DNA of 64,000 nucleotides from Siphonodentalium dalli (GCA_032622095.1 CP136061.1:86838324-86902323), one strand, 5' to 3'. Counted from the first letter of the stretch, positions 49,961 to 61,444 are shown. Notes: a model not told the origin generated them from the sequence alone. Made by a program: numbers and translations.

Positions 49961-51479
49961 CGATTACTCAGTATACGAGGGGGTCACTCTTATTGCCAGG
50001 TTGTTGAAAGAGCTATCGGTGTAGGGGAGATTACACTATTACAAGTTGCGTGAATGATATGTTCAGTGATCGACGTAAATCCACGTCTGTGTAATCTGGT
50101 AATTGAATAATTTATTGCAATCGCAGACCGTCGTTCACATAGAATCCAACTCACGGAAAGTGAGAACAGTGAATAAGTCCCAATGTATGTCACATTAACA
50201 AATAATCAATCTTTCTTCAGCTACCCTATGCGACCAGAGTCAGTGATTTTCGATCACGACTAAAAGTCAACAAATTAATTTAAACCCTTCCTGAATTCAG
50301 AAAATATTTGGTACTCATTAATGGGAATATTTATTAGACGTTCAATTCTGTTTGCGCCCAGTCACTGTGACAATAATGGTTAGAACGAACTAGATGTTTT
50401 TCATAGGCCTCAGTGTTCACATTTGGCCATGGCCACGCTAAATTCACGAGTTCCGACGTGCACGGTGTACACCTTCATGAAGACCAACTCTTTCGCCATC
50501 TTTTTTCATGTAGACTGTGTATGAGTAGCCTACCTTCCGTATGTTTTCCACATGCACACCCCACTTTTTGCACACAATTTGACAGGCTGACAAAAACCAA
50601 TACCCAGCCACAATCTCACGCCATTGTTTGGGTACGAACGCATTTCAGACTAGGGAAAACCCACATGACATGGATATTAGCATTGGATATTGTATTTCTT
50701 GAAGTTGTTAATTTATTATAGGACAATCGCGTGCCAGAATTCTTTTAAATCGATCGTATTCGATATACCATGTAAAAAAGAAAGGGGTGTAATTCCACGT
50801 ATTTTGTTCCTTCTAACCTTAAGCGATGTGCAAACATGACAATATGTAGTCCCTGTGACATGTTAATATAAAATATGCTAAATAAAACTGATGTTACATA
50901 TCTCTTTGTTTTCATACTCCAGAAATCCTGGTTATGTTAAACCCACTGTGTTCGCAGATGGTCTATTTTCTGGGTAAATTTGTGAAGCATTTGTCAACGT
51001 CGTTCCCAATGACAGGAACGTCCGTTCTTCAATCAAGGAGCTAATATTTGACAATAGATCAGTACCGTTTGCAGTTCAACATAAAACATTATGGATGTCT
51101 CGGGGTCATCACAGCCATGCCGAGATTTGCCATATTTGGGAAAAGTCTCAAAATAGGTGGAAATTTTTATCAAAACAAATAAATAACGAGAATAAGATGC
51201 CTTTAATGGCCATGGTGCACATAGGTTAAGCAGCACAGACAATGTGTGCTAATCCTGTTTCAGAGCATATGCTTCGCTGACCCGAACTGTCGGGTTTCTG
51301 AATAAATAGACCGATTTTACCCCCCCCCCCCCCACTGGAACCAGAGAGCTGGGAATTTCCGTGTGGTCAACACGTATGGCACCTATAGGCCTACGTGATT
51401 ACAAAATACCCGAGGCATCAAATTTAAATTGATGGTCAGATATCCACCAATAGATGAATATATCGATGTAAAAGGTTAG
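49961..51479. other. Non-coding stretch, no gene seen
   Basis: GGTGTAGGGGAGATTACACTA at about 50019 echoes GGTGTAGGGGAGATCACTCTA at about 48099. Similar DNA therefore flanks both sides of the finger gene. A C-run lies at 51320-51333. The ~100-codon frame at 50413-50721 has no domain. Confidence 0.4.
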
Positions 51480-52035
51480 TCATTGGTCATTTTTCATCAG
51501 ATACCGCTAATCAGAGCGTTTATGTCTAAAATTGTTTAAGACAACCTAGTTTTCTTGCCGTTTAAAATCGTTTGTCAATTTGAGACCGGACAACGCTGTT
51601 ATACGACTAAAAGCGCACGGTTTTGTTAACAATTTTGCCGTACATTGCTGTTCAATTTTAGACTGGATTCTGCTTGTAAGATCATTTGTGTGAAAAACGT
51701 AGTTTGATGTTTTAAACTGTTGGTAAATCTGATGCAATTGGTTCTGTAAGGAAGACTCATTTAACGTTATCATTGGTAAATTTTAGACCGAATACCGCTG
51801 ATAAGAGTGGTTCTGTTAAAAAATGGTCGTATGATGAAAATATTTAAACCTGATGCCGCTGGTTGGAGCGGTTGTGCTGACAGTTTTGTCGTTCTTTCTG
51901 GTTTAATTTTAAACCGGATATCGCTGGTATAAGCGGTTGTGTAAGAAATAATAATTTGACATTATCATTCGGTCAAATTTTTGACATGATATTGCTGATA
52001 AGAGCGCTTTATGTTGACAATTTTGTCATTACGCC
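51480..52035 (+). repeat. Diverged ~75-bp tandem array with a repeated mini-hairpin
   Basis: About seven worn units share TTTTAGACC(G)GATA(C)CGCTGATAAGAGCGGTT followed by GT and a TTTTGTCATT-like segment. Examples are at about 51499, 51582, 51787, 51850, 51913 and 51988. The CGCT...AGCG pair is kept while the loop varies. No gene. Confidence 0.55.
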
Positions 52036-53639
52036 CTATACGGATGTTTTCTGTGATCGGATTTTTTACTTGTCAATGTGGGTATGGGCGATTGTGTGAA
52101 ATATGAATAAAAAGGTACTTGGATATTTTCGTACCCGAACGATATGATTAGAAAGATACTTGGGTATGTTCGTACTTCGTGCTCGAACTATGTAGCGAAG
52201 TTTGACAATATTTATTGTTGTGGTCTAATAGATTGGGTAGCATCTCGTCGCGATGTACATTCCCGTATCGCTTAAAGCCTTTGTGGTTAGATCGGCGTGT
52301 ATGTCGACATGCGTTATTGAACCATGGCTTGTTGGACAGTGGACACGATGAGAAGTGGGCGCCGACTGGGAACGCGTATGACCGGCAGATAATATGAGAA
52401 CCTCCACCGCGTATGACCGGCGGACACATAAGTTTTCAAGTCTATAAACACTGTTTGATTTGAATATTCTTTCGAACAGTCTGACCATTGACATATTCAT
52501 GCGTTCAACCCAGTTAATCTAATTTGTAACTTGGCTTGTAATCGCCGGACACCGGCTTCCGGCATCTGGGCTTTTAGTCACAACTGAAATAAAAAATAAG
52601 TACGAATTTTAACAAATGAAAAGCGTAAATCCCTTTAAAAAATCACATTTGATACGTCTTCTGATACATGGTGTACATTCGTATTTTGTGGATGAAGTGC
52701 TGCTAAGAACAGGCTTAGTTGGAACGATAAAACGGCTTCAGTCGGCCATTCTATTTTTTACGAGAAAAAGTAGCGCTCTTTCTTGGAGCGAATTTCTGCA
52801 ACAATTTCACCGCGTAGTGGACCCATTTGGACAAAATTTCATTCCCTGTGTCTAATCCTACATTTTGATATACCATACGCCTCATTATATGGAATATATC
52901 AGCTGAAATCGATCCTAGCTGTTATTGTAAACATCGAGTCTATTTTTAGCTGTTTTCATCTGTGCGTGTTTGCGTGTTCGCCGTTACAGTATTCGTATTA
53001 AAAACGAATGCGCAGTATTCCACTGCGTCATTTGGTGCCTAATACCTGTTGTTTGCTAGCGTATTCATCGAGAAATATAAATTCAAAACATTGATGTCGA
53101 AAGCAGTTTTTCGTGTTTCGTGGCACCTTCGCATGGGTGGGTTAATCGGTCTTTAGGTGTGCATAGATCGCAGCTTCGCTCGAAGTAATAGATTTTTCTT
53201 GTGCAATAGATGATAAACTTCATTTTAATACCATGTTTGCTTGTGAGCATAGCATTATCGCTGTAAAAATACATTTATACAGCTGTTCCACGGCCTTGAT
53301 TTCGACAATTTTATGTTAGGTCAGTTGTTGATCGAATAATGGCGTGGTTAATATGTGTGGATAGGGCGAATGTGGGCCTTTCGTTAGACACCAAAAGGAG
53401 CCCTCTACGTGCTGTATTCCTCGAGATATCGGCCGTTCCACGCAATTTGAAATTCTGTTCCGCAGATTGTCGTTCTATCCATATTACATCCCATCCCGCA
53501 GATTGTCATGTCGGCCGTCCGATCGCAGCGACGCCTTTCGTTAGAATTGTTATAGAAGTGCAGGCGTGTTATTAGGGTCACAATTACAACTTCCAGAATC
53601 CATTTTATGTTTGTTTTAATTTTTGCCTTTCAATTCTGA
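52036..53639. other. Non-coding stretch, no gene seen
   Basis: A short duplication CGCGTATGACCGGC (52372 and 52408). Frames of 60-93 codons on both strands overlap each other and lack domains. Confidence 0.4.
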
Positions 53640-53724
53640 GATCCGTTTTATGCTCATTTCAATTTCAACTTTTTAAATATAATATTTTAATTCCAACATT
53701 AGACCTTTTTTGTAGTAGATTTAA

Positions 53725-54067
53725 AGTATTAAAATAAAACTATTAAGTAAGAATTGAAATATAAAGTTAGTGTTACAATTAAAATATAAGAATTAAAATG
53801 TTAAGTTAGAATTAAAATATTAAGTGAGAATTAAAAGATTAAGTTAGAGTTAAAATGTTAAGTTACAATTAAAATATAAGAATTAAAATGTTAAGTTAGA
53901 ATTAAAATGTTAAGTTAGAATTAAAATATAAGAATTAAAATGTTAAGTTAGAATTAAAATGTTAAGTTAGAATTAAAATATAAGAATTAAAATGTTAAGT
54001 AAGAATTAAAATGTTAAGTTAGAATTAAAATATAAGAATTAAAATGTTCAGTTAGAATTAAAATGTG
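53725..54067 (+). repeat. AT-rich minisatellite
   Basis: Units of AGAATTAAAATGTTAAGTT (19 bp) alternate with the shorter AGAATTAAAATATA (14 bp), about 18-20 units in all. A looser version continues left to about 53640. Confidence 0.85.
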
Positions 54068-54091
54068 AAGTTAGTGACCCTAATAACCCTC

Positions 54092-54553
54092 CATAAAGAC
54101 CCTTGTCCGGAAAGGCTTCTATCAATTAATATTGATTTTATTCCGAATATTTTATTGGGACCATTTATTTGTCTATTTTTAGAACAGACCATTCGGGTGA
54201 TACCATATAGTGATAGAGAGCATTAGGCTGTTCCTATGGCTACGTACCGAACATCAAATGTCCCAGATTGATTGGTTGTATTGTTTTATTCCATAGTTAT
54301 ACGCGGTAATGAGTATAATTAATGTTTATTTGTGACAAAATTATAAAATAACATTTCTGGTCTCTGTTAACAGTAACCACCATTGTTCGTTATCTAGACA
54401 ACCACACCTTTTTAGACCAGAAAATATTCGAAATAAATTAATATTAATCGATAGAAGCATTTCCGGACAGGAGTCTTCGATTCAGATCTAATATTTTATA
54501 CCCCATGCAGTAACTATATAATACATGTTTATAAAGAGATAACCCACCTTTAA
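54092..54553 (-). mobile_element. TTAA MITE family A, left end missing
   Basis: Begins inside the arm (GACCCTTGTCCGGAAAGGC), directly after the minisatellite, and ends AAAGAGATAACCCACCTTTAA (TTAA 54550-54553). Central hairpin blocks are present. Confidence 0.7.
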
Positions 54554-54785
54554 TGTTCTAAATATAGTATCAATTAATGGGACACTTATTTGTTCTATAT
54601 ATAGAACATTTAAATAGGGGCATCGAGCGTGGTGGTCCGAACGAATGCGAGCTGCAAATTGTATCCAATTGATTGTTTTTATTGTGATATTAATTTAAGT
54701 GCGAATCAAGTAGATAAGCCCAAGAGTGTAGAATATGCTTAGTTTCCGTACTTAAGATAACCAATAAACGCAAATATAAAAGATA

Positions 54786-54915
54786 GATCCTTCGTGTAAG
54801 AATACACTAACCCTAACTCTAACCATAACCCTAACCCTGACCCTAACCCTAACCCTAACACATACGGAGACTGGAGGGAGGTGCGTGGTTTCGTGTACTC
54901 ATTCACGAAGGATAT
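54786..54915. repeat. Interstitial CCCTAA tract inside a short inverted repeat
   Basis: About eight imperfect CCCTAA units (CTAACTCTAACCATAACCCT... to 54860) match the animal telomere motif. The tract is flanked by an inverted pair: ATCCTTCGTGTAAGAATACA (54787) and TGTACTCATTCACGAAGGAT (to about 54912). It may be a healed break or a tract carried by a small foldback element. Confidence 0.65.
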
Positions 54916-56197
54916 ACCGATGATATCAACGATGATGTCAAGTACTGTTATTTTGTGTAAAGTTGTCATTTTCGCTGTGTTCGGATAATCTGAACATATC
55001 AAACATTCAAAAACATATACATTGCAAAAAGGTGGTATTAGTTGTTGCAAATCGACTATTATCAAGATGGTTGTTCACTTCGTTTTGCAAACAACAGCGC
55101 AGTCATTATTAATTTTTTCAAAATGTTTTATCCTCTTGAATGTTTCATATATAGTCTCTGACATTTTCTCAAATCGCTCGGATTAGCCAAACACCGCGAA
55201 AATCACAACTTTGGAAAAAAATAACGGTACTTTTTAGTTTACCCTAACACCACCATAGCAATTCAACAGGACCCACCAGCATCATAGCACATTAACAGGA
55301 CCACTTGATCAGGGGTATTATCGGCAAACGTCGAGATCTCCCACTGATCAACCGCGAGTGCATGCTTTCACCCAACAATATGCTATAGCAACAAAAGTTT
55401 GAAGTATGTCGTTTTATAATCTAAACCTATTATCTCGGCAATTAACCTACATTTATGTAAGCTCGTACACATGACCGATATGAGAAAGAGTATTTCAATG
55501 CAAATGTGGGTAGTTCTGACGTGAGCTCTTTTACAGTTACACACAATTATAAATTACGAATTGAAAGAACTTTTGAAAGTCCAGTAAAGTTCAAATTGAC
55601 TCACACAATGATAAGTACAAAGACATAATAATATGGATTAAGTACAAATCTTCGGATAAAAAGTCACGTAGCCAATGTGGCGGCCGCACTATGATGACCT
55701 TGACCGATTATAATCACGACGCATACAACGTTTCAGTCGAACCTTTCAGTATCGATGCACTTGGGTCCTACCCTTGAAATAGGGTGTCTGTCATTTGCAG
55801 AATGAGGTCCCCAGAGCTAGGGGTGAATTTAGTGACGCTACCTCACACAGCGGGCCAACTTAACTATATTCACCCTTTGTTGACCTCATTCTGCTTAGGC
55901 TCCATCTTCTGGGCAGTATATACGGTCTCAAATTAACATTGTTTTTAGTTACTTTTTCCCTTCTGTTCAGTTCTATATCCCCTAATTTACAGAAGATAAA
56001 ATGCATAATCGAGGTGGGTAAACATCACCAACTTCTACTGGGGAACTTCAATCTCATACTAGGTCTACCATAGCAGTTGAGGCCTGAGCGGAATGAGGTT
56101 CCCAGAGGGTGGTGAATTTGGTGACGCTAGCTTGCCGTGCGATTTCGTGACTTGCTTAAGTCGTGACTTTCAAATTGATGCCAAATAATCCTTGATG
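54916..56197. other. Non-coding stretch with a small inverted repeat
   Basis: GCAGAATGAGGTC at about 55798 is mirrored by GACCTCATTCTGC at about 55895, with GGTGAAT/ATTCACC inside. The left arm recurs as CGGAATGAGGTTCCCAGAG with GGTGAATTTGGTGACGCTA near 56089-56130. No gene. Confidence 0.45.
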
Positions 56198-56643
56198 TAT
56201 GGAATCCTATTAGGGCCACTTGCTAATGGCGCTTTCGGCGCGCGCCGAAAGCGACGAAACGTGCGCCATTAGTAACGCGCCGAAAGCGTCGAAAGCGCCG
56301 AAAGCGCACTTTTAATCGCTTTCGTCGCTTTCGGCGCGCGCCGAAACATACCCTAATGGCGCACTTTTTGTCGCTTCCGGCGCGCGCCATTAGGGAGTGG
56401 ACCTAATAGTATGCCTAATGGCGCTTTCGGCGCGCGCCGAAAGCGACAAAAAGTGCGCCATTAGTAACGCGCCGAAAGATGCGCTAATATCGCAAGCGAC
56501 AAAAAGTGCGCCGAAAGCGACAAATAGTGCGCCGTAACGGCGCATATTTTGTCGCTTTCGGCGCGTTACTAATGGCGCACTTTTTGTCGCTTTCGGCGCG
56601 CGCCGAAAGCGCCATTAGGAAGTGGCCCTAATAGGATTCCATA
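56198..56643. mobile_element. GC-rich element built from nested palindromes
   Basis: 446 bp. The ends TATGGAATCCTATTAGGGCC (56198) and GGCCCTAATAGGATTCCATA (to 56643) are perfect inverse copies. The interior is a dense array of CGCTTTCGGCGCGCGCCGAA and AAAGCGACAAAAAGTGCGCC palindromes in both orientations, extremely CpG-rich against an AT-rich background. A TTAGGGAGTGGACCTAATAG patch near 56389-56410 looks like a degenerate internal terminus, so two elements may have merged. Confidence 0.75.
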
Positions 56644-56936
56644 CTGATGTCGAGGTTCGCCACAATTAAATATGGTACACAAGAACTGAAATAATAATAT
56701 AAGGCCAAAGATACAAACTATTTGTGGTTCTGGGTTTCCTACCTCTGTTTTAATACCTTGCCCTAAAGATATTTTCCATGGTTTTCAAGAGATATATCCT
56801 ATTTTATATAAACAAATAAAATAAAATGTCGCCGAATTGGTTGTTTTCTGTCAAAGCATTCTGTGTCTTACAATTTTACGAAGTATATAAAAATTAATCT
56901 TAAATAAATCTTGCAAAAGACATGAAAATACTTAAC
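56644..56936. other. Non-coding stretch, no gene seen
   Basis: AT-rich, featureless. Confidence 0.4.
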
Positions 56937-57272
56937 TTAAAGGGGACTGTACACTAAATCCGGTCATTTATGGGACCATCTCCTATTATACTCAACAGAA
57001 TATATGCAACAAATGGGACGAATTTTGAGCCCTGGATGGGTGCAAAAACTAACGTGCTCTTCGAACGATGTTAAAAACATGGCAATTATAATGAAAATAA
57101 GTTTACGAGTTATTATTTCATTTCCATTATAATTGTCATGTTAACATCGCTCATAGATCACACTAGTTTATTTTGTACTCATCCAGGGCTCAAATTCGTT
57201 CATTTGTTTCATATATTATGTTGAGTATAATAGGAGCAAATGGTCGCATTTAGTGTAAAGTCCCCCCTTTAA
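56937..57272. mobile_element. TTAA MITE family D, nearly perfect foldback (Kolobok-like)
   Basis: 336 bp from TTAA (56937-56940) to TTAA (57269-57272). Both ends read TTAAAGGGG(GG)ACT-GTA/TTACACTAAAT in inverse orientation. The arms continue through TCCTATTATACTCAACA, GAGCCCTGGATG and ATGACAATTATAATG almost to the centre. The TTAAAGGRR start is the T2/Kolobok signature. A scrap of the same family is at 24262-24306. Confidence 0.75.
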
Positions 57273-57417
57273 TGATATGTCAAAAATATATATATTTAAG
57301 TCTACCTACTTACCCTAACTTGACTCGTGACGCGAACCAGACGTTTATTTCTCATTCGCCTATCCATCTAGAAATTTGAATGTTGTCAAAGTAATGACCC
57401 ATATGAATGGTAACCAA

Positions 57418-57425
57418 TATAAATA
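57418..57425 (+). promoter_or_regulatory. Possible TATA box
   Basis: TATAAATA overlaps a CCAAT (57414-57418) and lies about 93-100 bp before the ATG of the CAP-type exon, a plausible core promoter spacing. Pattern only. Confidence 0.3.
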
Positions 57426-57517
57426 AATCATATATCAGTGCGCCTTGTACCAGTGGTTCATTCAAGGCTTCATTGGTTAACACATCACAGTCCCTTATAT
57501 ACTTTTGTATATCGAAG

Positions 57518-57673
57518 ATGGCGATGACGGGTACAGTTGTCGTTTTTGGAGTTATATGTTTTGGAATACTTGCTGTCACTGATGCCGCTCTCACACAGGC
57601 TCAGATACAGGAGTTCTTAGATTACCATAACACGAAGAGAGGGTCGATTAGCAGCACCGATATGATGCAAATG
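57518..57673 (+). CDS. First exon of a CAP-superfamily secreted protein (partial)
   Basis: ATG at 57518. The exon is taken to end at 57673 before a GTTAGT splice donor, giving exactly 52 codons. Residues ~1-24 are a typical signal peptide (VVVFGVICFGILAV core, then TDAA). The mature start, AQIQEFLDYHNTKRGSI, matches the opening helix of CAP (CRISP/antigen 5/PR-1) proteins, in which the HN-x-x-R motif introduces the domain. The next conserved block, ending in a WDxxLA-type motif, would be in exon 2. I could not find it, nor the CAP signature histidines and cysteines, in the following 6.3 kb. The intron may be long, the gene may continue beyond the window, or this may be a stranded exon. CAP proteins act outside the cell, for example as venom, mucus or defence components. 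Confidence 0.55.
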
Positions 57674-57679
57674 GTTAGT

Positions 57680-58048
57680 TACGTAGACCTAGTTCATATT
57701 ATTATAATCACACACCATTTGCACTCACACAATTAGCTTTCGTAAGAATCAGTACAAATCGCGATACGGTTACATGAACGTTTCTGACTTTAATCAGGAA
57801 ATTACCGAAGTCGACTTAACACACGACGAACAAATACGTCATGCACTTCAAGTCGATCGTGTGCACTCGCTCGCTGCGTGGTGTCCACTTCACTAAAATC
57901 GATGAACTTTCAAGCCGAACGTGTGTACGCGCTTTGTTGTTATTAGGAAATGTTGGAATTTGATCAATGTGTTACTTACAATTGTTGAGATTGTTTTGAA
58001 AAGTTCAAATTATTAATTTTCTATTAAAATTTACTGGTATATGATTAT
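57680..58048. other. Probable intron or intergenic DNA
   Basis: Nothing recognisable apart from a short TCGA-rich patch near 57850-57930. Confidence 0.35.
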
Positions 58049-58202
58049 AAGAAATTACTTGCAGCTTGATTTGGGGGGGGGGGTGATTTATTCTGACCGG
58101 CAGAGTAATTAAACATACTTCGTGTGAATCCCTTCACACACTTTGTTTAATTACTCTGCCGGTCAAATCCAAAGACCCCAATCGATCTGCAAGTCATTTC
58201 TT
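58049..58202. repeat. Hairpin with about 70-bp arms
   Basis: AAGAAATTACTTGCAG...TTGACCGGCAGAGTAATTAAAC-type left arm pairs with GTTTAATTACTCTGCCGGTCAA...CTGCAAGTCATTTCTT on the right. The loop is near TTCGTGTGAATCCCTTCAC. The left arm contains an 11-base G-run where the right arm has only CCCC, so the G-run expanded after the hairpin formed. Confidence 0.65.
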
Positions 58203-58877
58203 CAATAGATATATATGTATATACGTAGAGCTCACAGCGGGTTATACTATCCTATTCGTAGTAACATGGCCCATTCTATTTCACTATATGTGGATAATAT
58301 AGCTGTATACACATGGCTTCTGTGCTCTATCGTGTTATGCATGTTAATAACACAACATTATCACTAGTTGTGTTAGATCATGTAAACACCCTTCTATTGA
58401 TGTATAGAATTAAAAATTAGCCAAAAAGTAGCAAATTAGCGAACTTTTACTTCGGTCTGAAACATTCGCTCCGAAAGCTTTCCAAAGGCATGTGTTCGTG
58501 ATATTCTCAAAGAAATATATATATAATAGATCCAAAACTAATAATCAATCAGTATTGCGTCCAAGATATATCGTTTAATTTTGAGGTTCTATTCTAAAAC
58601 CACCTAGCTGGCCGTTTATAGTGTATCATTTATAACACGTACCACACGTAATAATGGAGACCTTTCGTAAAATCACGATTACGATTACCGATATGGACAA
58701 TATCCTGCCAGTATACCTGAGCATACGGCCAAACATTCGATCTTAACGCACGAGGGTTCTTATGTGAGACGAAATATACCCACACAGTTTACTGTGCAGA
58801 TGTGTCGAGGATGTGCCACCGGTCACGCTTGGTGACGCTCTAAGTTCCGTGTGGTTTATTAATTAGAATAGGTTATC
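58203..58877. other. Non-coding stretch, no gene seen
   Basis: No supported feature. ACCTTTCGTAAAATCACGAT and ATTACGATTACCGATATGGA (about 58660-58698) are close inverse matches to 59588-59645, so a wide inverted repeat may span this area. Confidence 0.35.
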
Positions 58878-58999
58878 GGCCGCAATAAGTAGAACGCGGC
58901 CCGCGTCATAAGTAACAAAAAGTCGGCCAATAAGTAGAAACCGCGGCCAAAAAGTAACAAAAAGTCGGCCAATAAGTAGAAAACGCGGCCAATAAGTCA
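58878..58999 (+). repeat. Three-unit tandem repeat, about 45 bp
   Basis: Units contain CGGCCAATAAGTAGAAA, CGCGGCCAAAAAGTAACAAA and AAAGTCGGCC. Three units, the first more worn. No frame. Confidence 0.6.
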
Positions 59000-59334
59000 A
59001 GGTAACGTAAATGACGTCATACGTAATTAGCTCGATCGGAAAAGAATATTGGGTCGACGGAAGATAGGTTTCAGTTGATTTCGGATGAATTACGGACAGT
59101 CACTGTTTTGGGAGCAAATATACATGTACGTGGATGAACTACATGTATCCGTATCAATATCATTCCCAGTGGAAACTGACAGCACTGTGAAATCGCTGCA
59201 AGTTCTTCACAAAGTTTACAAGAATAAAAATTGCTGGAATAATTGTTAATTTAATAAAACACACAATGGTATATCTATGTTAATATATTCATCCTGTGAA
59301 CAATTATTGCCATTGTTGCTAATTAATCAAATAC

Positions 59335-59457
59335 TTATTAATTGGTTGTTTCCACATTGACCGAGTCTGTCGTATTAGCCTTCGGCCTGCGGCCTCAGGC
59401 CAATACGATAGACCTCGGCCTCATAACTCGGCCAATATGGAAACAACCAATTAATAA
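59335..59457. repeat. Hairpin element with GGCC-rich centre
   Basis: TTATTAATTGGTTGTTTCCA (59335) is mirrored by TGGAAACAACCAATTAATAA (to 59457). Inner arms CGTATTAGCC/GGCCAATACG pair, and the centre is TTCGGCCTGCGGCCTCA. Length is 123 bp with the right arm about 16 bases longer. Confidence 0.7.
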
Positions 59458-61065
59458 CATATAGTATGCCACACGGTTAGAACATGGGATCTGAAATAGG
59501 ACAATATGGAGGACAATGAAGACATATGTAGTGGGTCATATGCCGTCTCGCCAATTAACCATCGCATGTAAGTAGTGACGGTGTCCACCTTACTAGGACA
59601 ATATATCATATCCGTAATCGTAATAGTGATTTTGCGAAAGGTCTCTAATGACACACATTCCAAAGGGAATGACGAAAGTTTATCGGTTATTGAGCCAATG
59701 TATATATAATTTGTCGATAACAGTTGTAATAAGGGCGCATCCATTTTTCGTCACAGTATAATATATTCTAATTCATTCCTTAATAATAACCGTTCATAAA
59801 ATAAAATACGCCAAGATAATTGGCTAAAACTAAGTAAAAGGCACGTGGTTGACACATTGACTCCCTTGTAAAATGAAAATTACCTGTCGCAAAGTTGTTT
59901 ACCAATGCTGGGGGAAACTTTTTCGGTCCTTCTTGTTTAGTATAGTTATAAATATATACTCAATCACAATCAGGTTTGGACGTGGTGCCGGGGGTTGTGT
60001 GAATGTGTGTCTCACCTCCCCCTTTCAAACAGTTTGAAAGTTCATACCTGCCACAAATGAGTTGGAAATGTCGTACCAAACACATGTATCAGTAGTATAG
60101 GTTGAAAATGTACTCATGTAACGACACCGCTTGCTTCGTAACAGGCATACGCGCCTGTGCCTTCATATACAAGTTACAATATACCATCTCGTTGAAATTT
60201 TCGACCCAGACGACTTTTTCTAGTAGAAACAAATCACATGCATGACTTCCAGCAGTGGACGAACTCCATGGGTTGTAAATTTGAAACTTCACAACTTTCG
60301 ATGAATTCCTATGTGATAATGAATATTTGAATTATTTATTTCTTTATAAACAGCTATTATAAATAAATAGTTTAATTTTAGATCATTGTCGTTTGTTAGC
60401 TTACTGGAAACCAGTTAAGACGCCAGGACAAGTTTCATGACGTCAAAACATTATTTGGCTTTGTGTGCCATAATTCAGACGAGACTGCACTTGTTATGTC
60501 GTCTCTGGACAACTCATTTCCTCTCACGGGCACTCGCCATGCATACGTAGACCTATATTTTAAAGTAGATACTCTTCATTTACTAAAACAAGGGACATTC
60601 TTACATGGTCTATAGTTATATACCGTGTCATATGAAAACTCCTTTTTATTAAAGTTTCTACTCTTCGATGGGTGGTTCTCCCTTAAACGAGCAAATTGAT
60701 GTCTCGTGTACAATTGTTCCATAAAAATATGATTGTGCCACAAACAAGACCTATTGTGGCGTTCCATTTCACTGATGCGCATGTGGCACACCGTTATGAT
60801 ATAACAGTATTGTAATATATCAACACATGCCTTTAGTTACATGATCAAAACAGCGAGAAAACACGAAAATCGCACTGTCTCATCGCCTAACTGCGAAATT
60901 TCATTTTATTCCTATTAAGTTATCTTACCTCTAATTGACAAACAACGTGCACTGTTATGTTATTTCTTGGACTCTTTATCTATGAATATCATTTATGATG
61001 CACGTTTTTCGTGGTTTGATGTAAATATTGACTCTGAAACATCGAAAATCGCCTGTCTCGAGAAA
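59458..61065. other. Non-coding stretch, no gene seen
   Basis: Frames of up to 97 codons occur but none has a domain or splice context I can support. Confidence 0.4.
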
Positions 61066-61444
61066 TGTCCACACCGCGACATTATTTACAATATAGGCCA
61101 TCCCGGTTCCATTTTAACTAAGGGCAACAACCTACCATACGGATAAGAAAGTTTTGCCTTTTGACAATTTGTTTTGAAGATTTTGGACAATATAAAGAAT
61201 CGAAACACATGAAAAATGAGACGAAAATAGGTGTACCCTCCAGCGAACCTTAATTAATGTCCACACCGCGACGCTATCAAAGGAACTAGAAAACATGTCG
61301 GTAGACTACCAAAATTGCTCAAATAGTACACATGGGGTGAAGAATCGTGAATAAAAACGAACGGACGCCTGACATAAACAGAAAATGAAAAAAAATGAAG
61401 AAAATATCAAAATTGTCCACACCGCGACATGTCCACACCGCGAC
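61066..61444 (+). repeat. Four exact copies of TGTCCACACCGCGAC
   Basis: The 15-mer occurs at 61066-61080, 61258-61272, 61414-61428 and 61430-61444. CGAAAATCGC(A)CTGTCTC precedes the first and also occurs at about 60866-60881 without the 15-mer. This suggests a ~190-bp unit that has decayed except for the 15-mer. Confidence 0.6.

Noticed and set aside
50413-50721. 102-codon plus-strand frame
   Set aside because: Unremarkable composition, no domain, no splice or promoter context; frames of this length are expected by chance in 64 kb.
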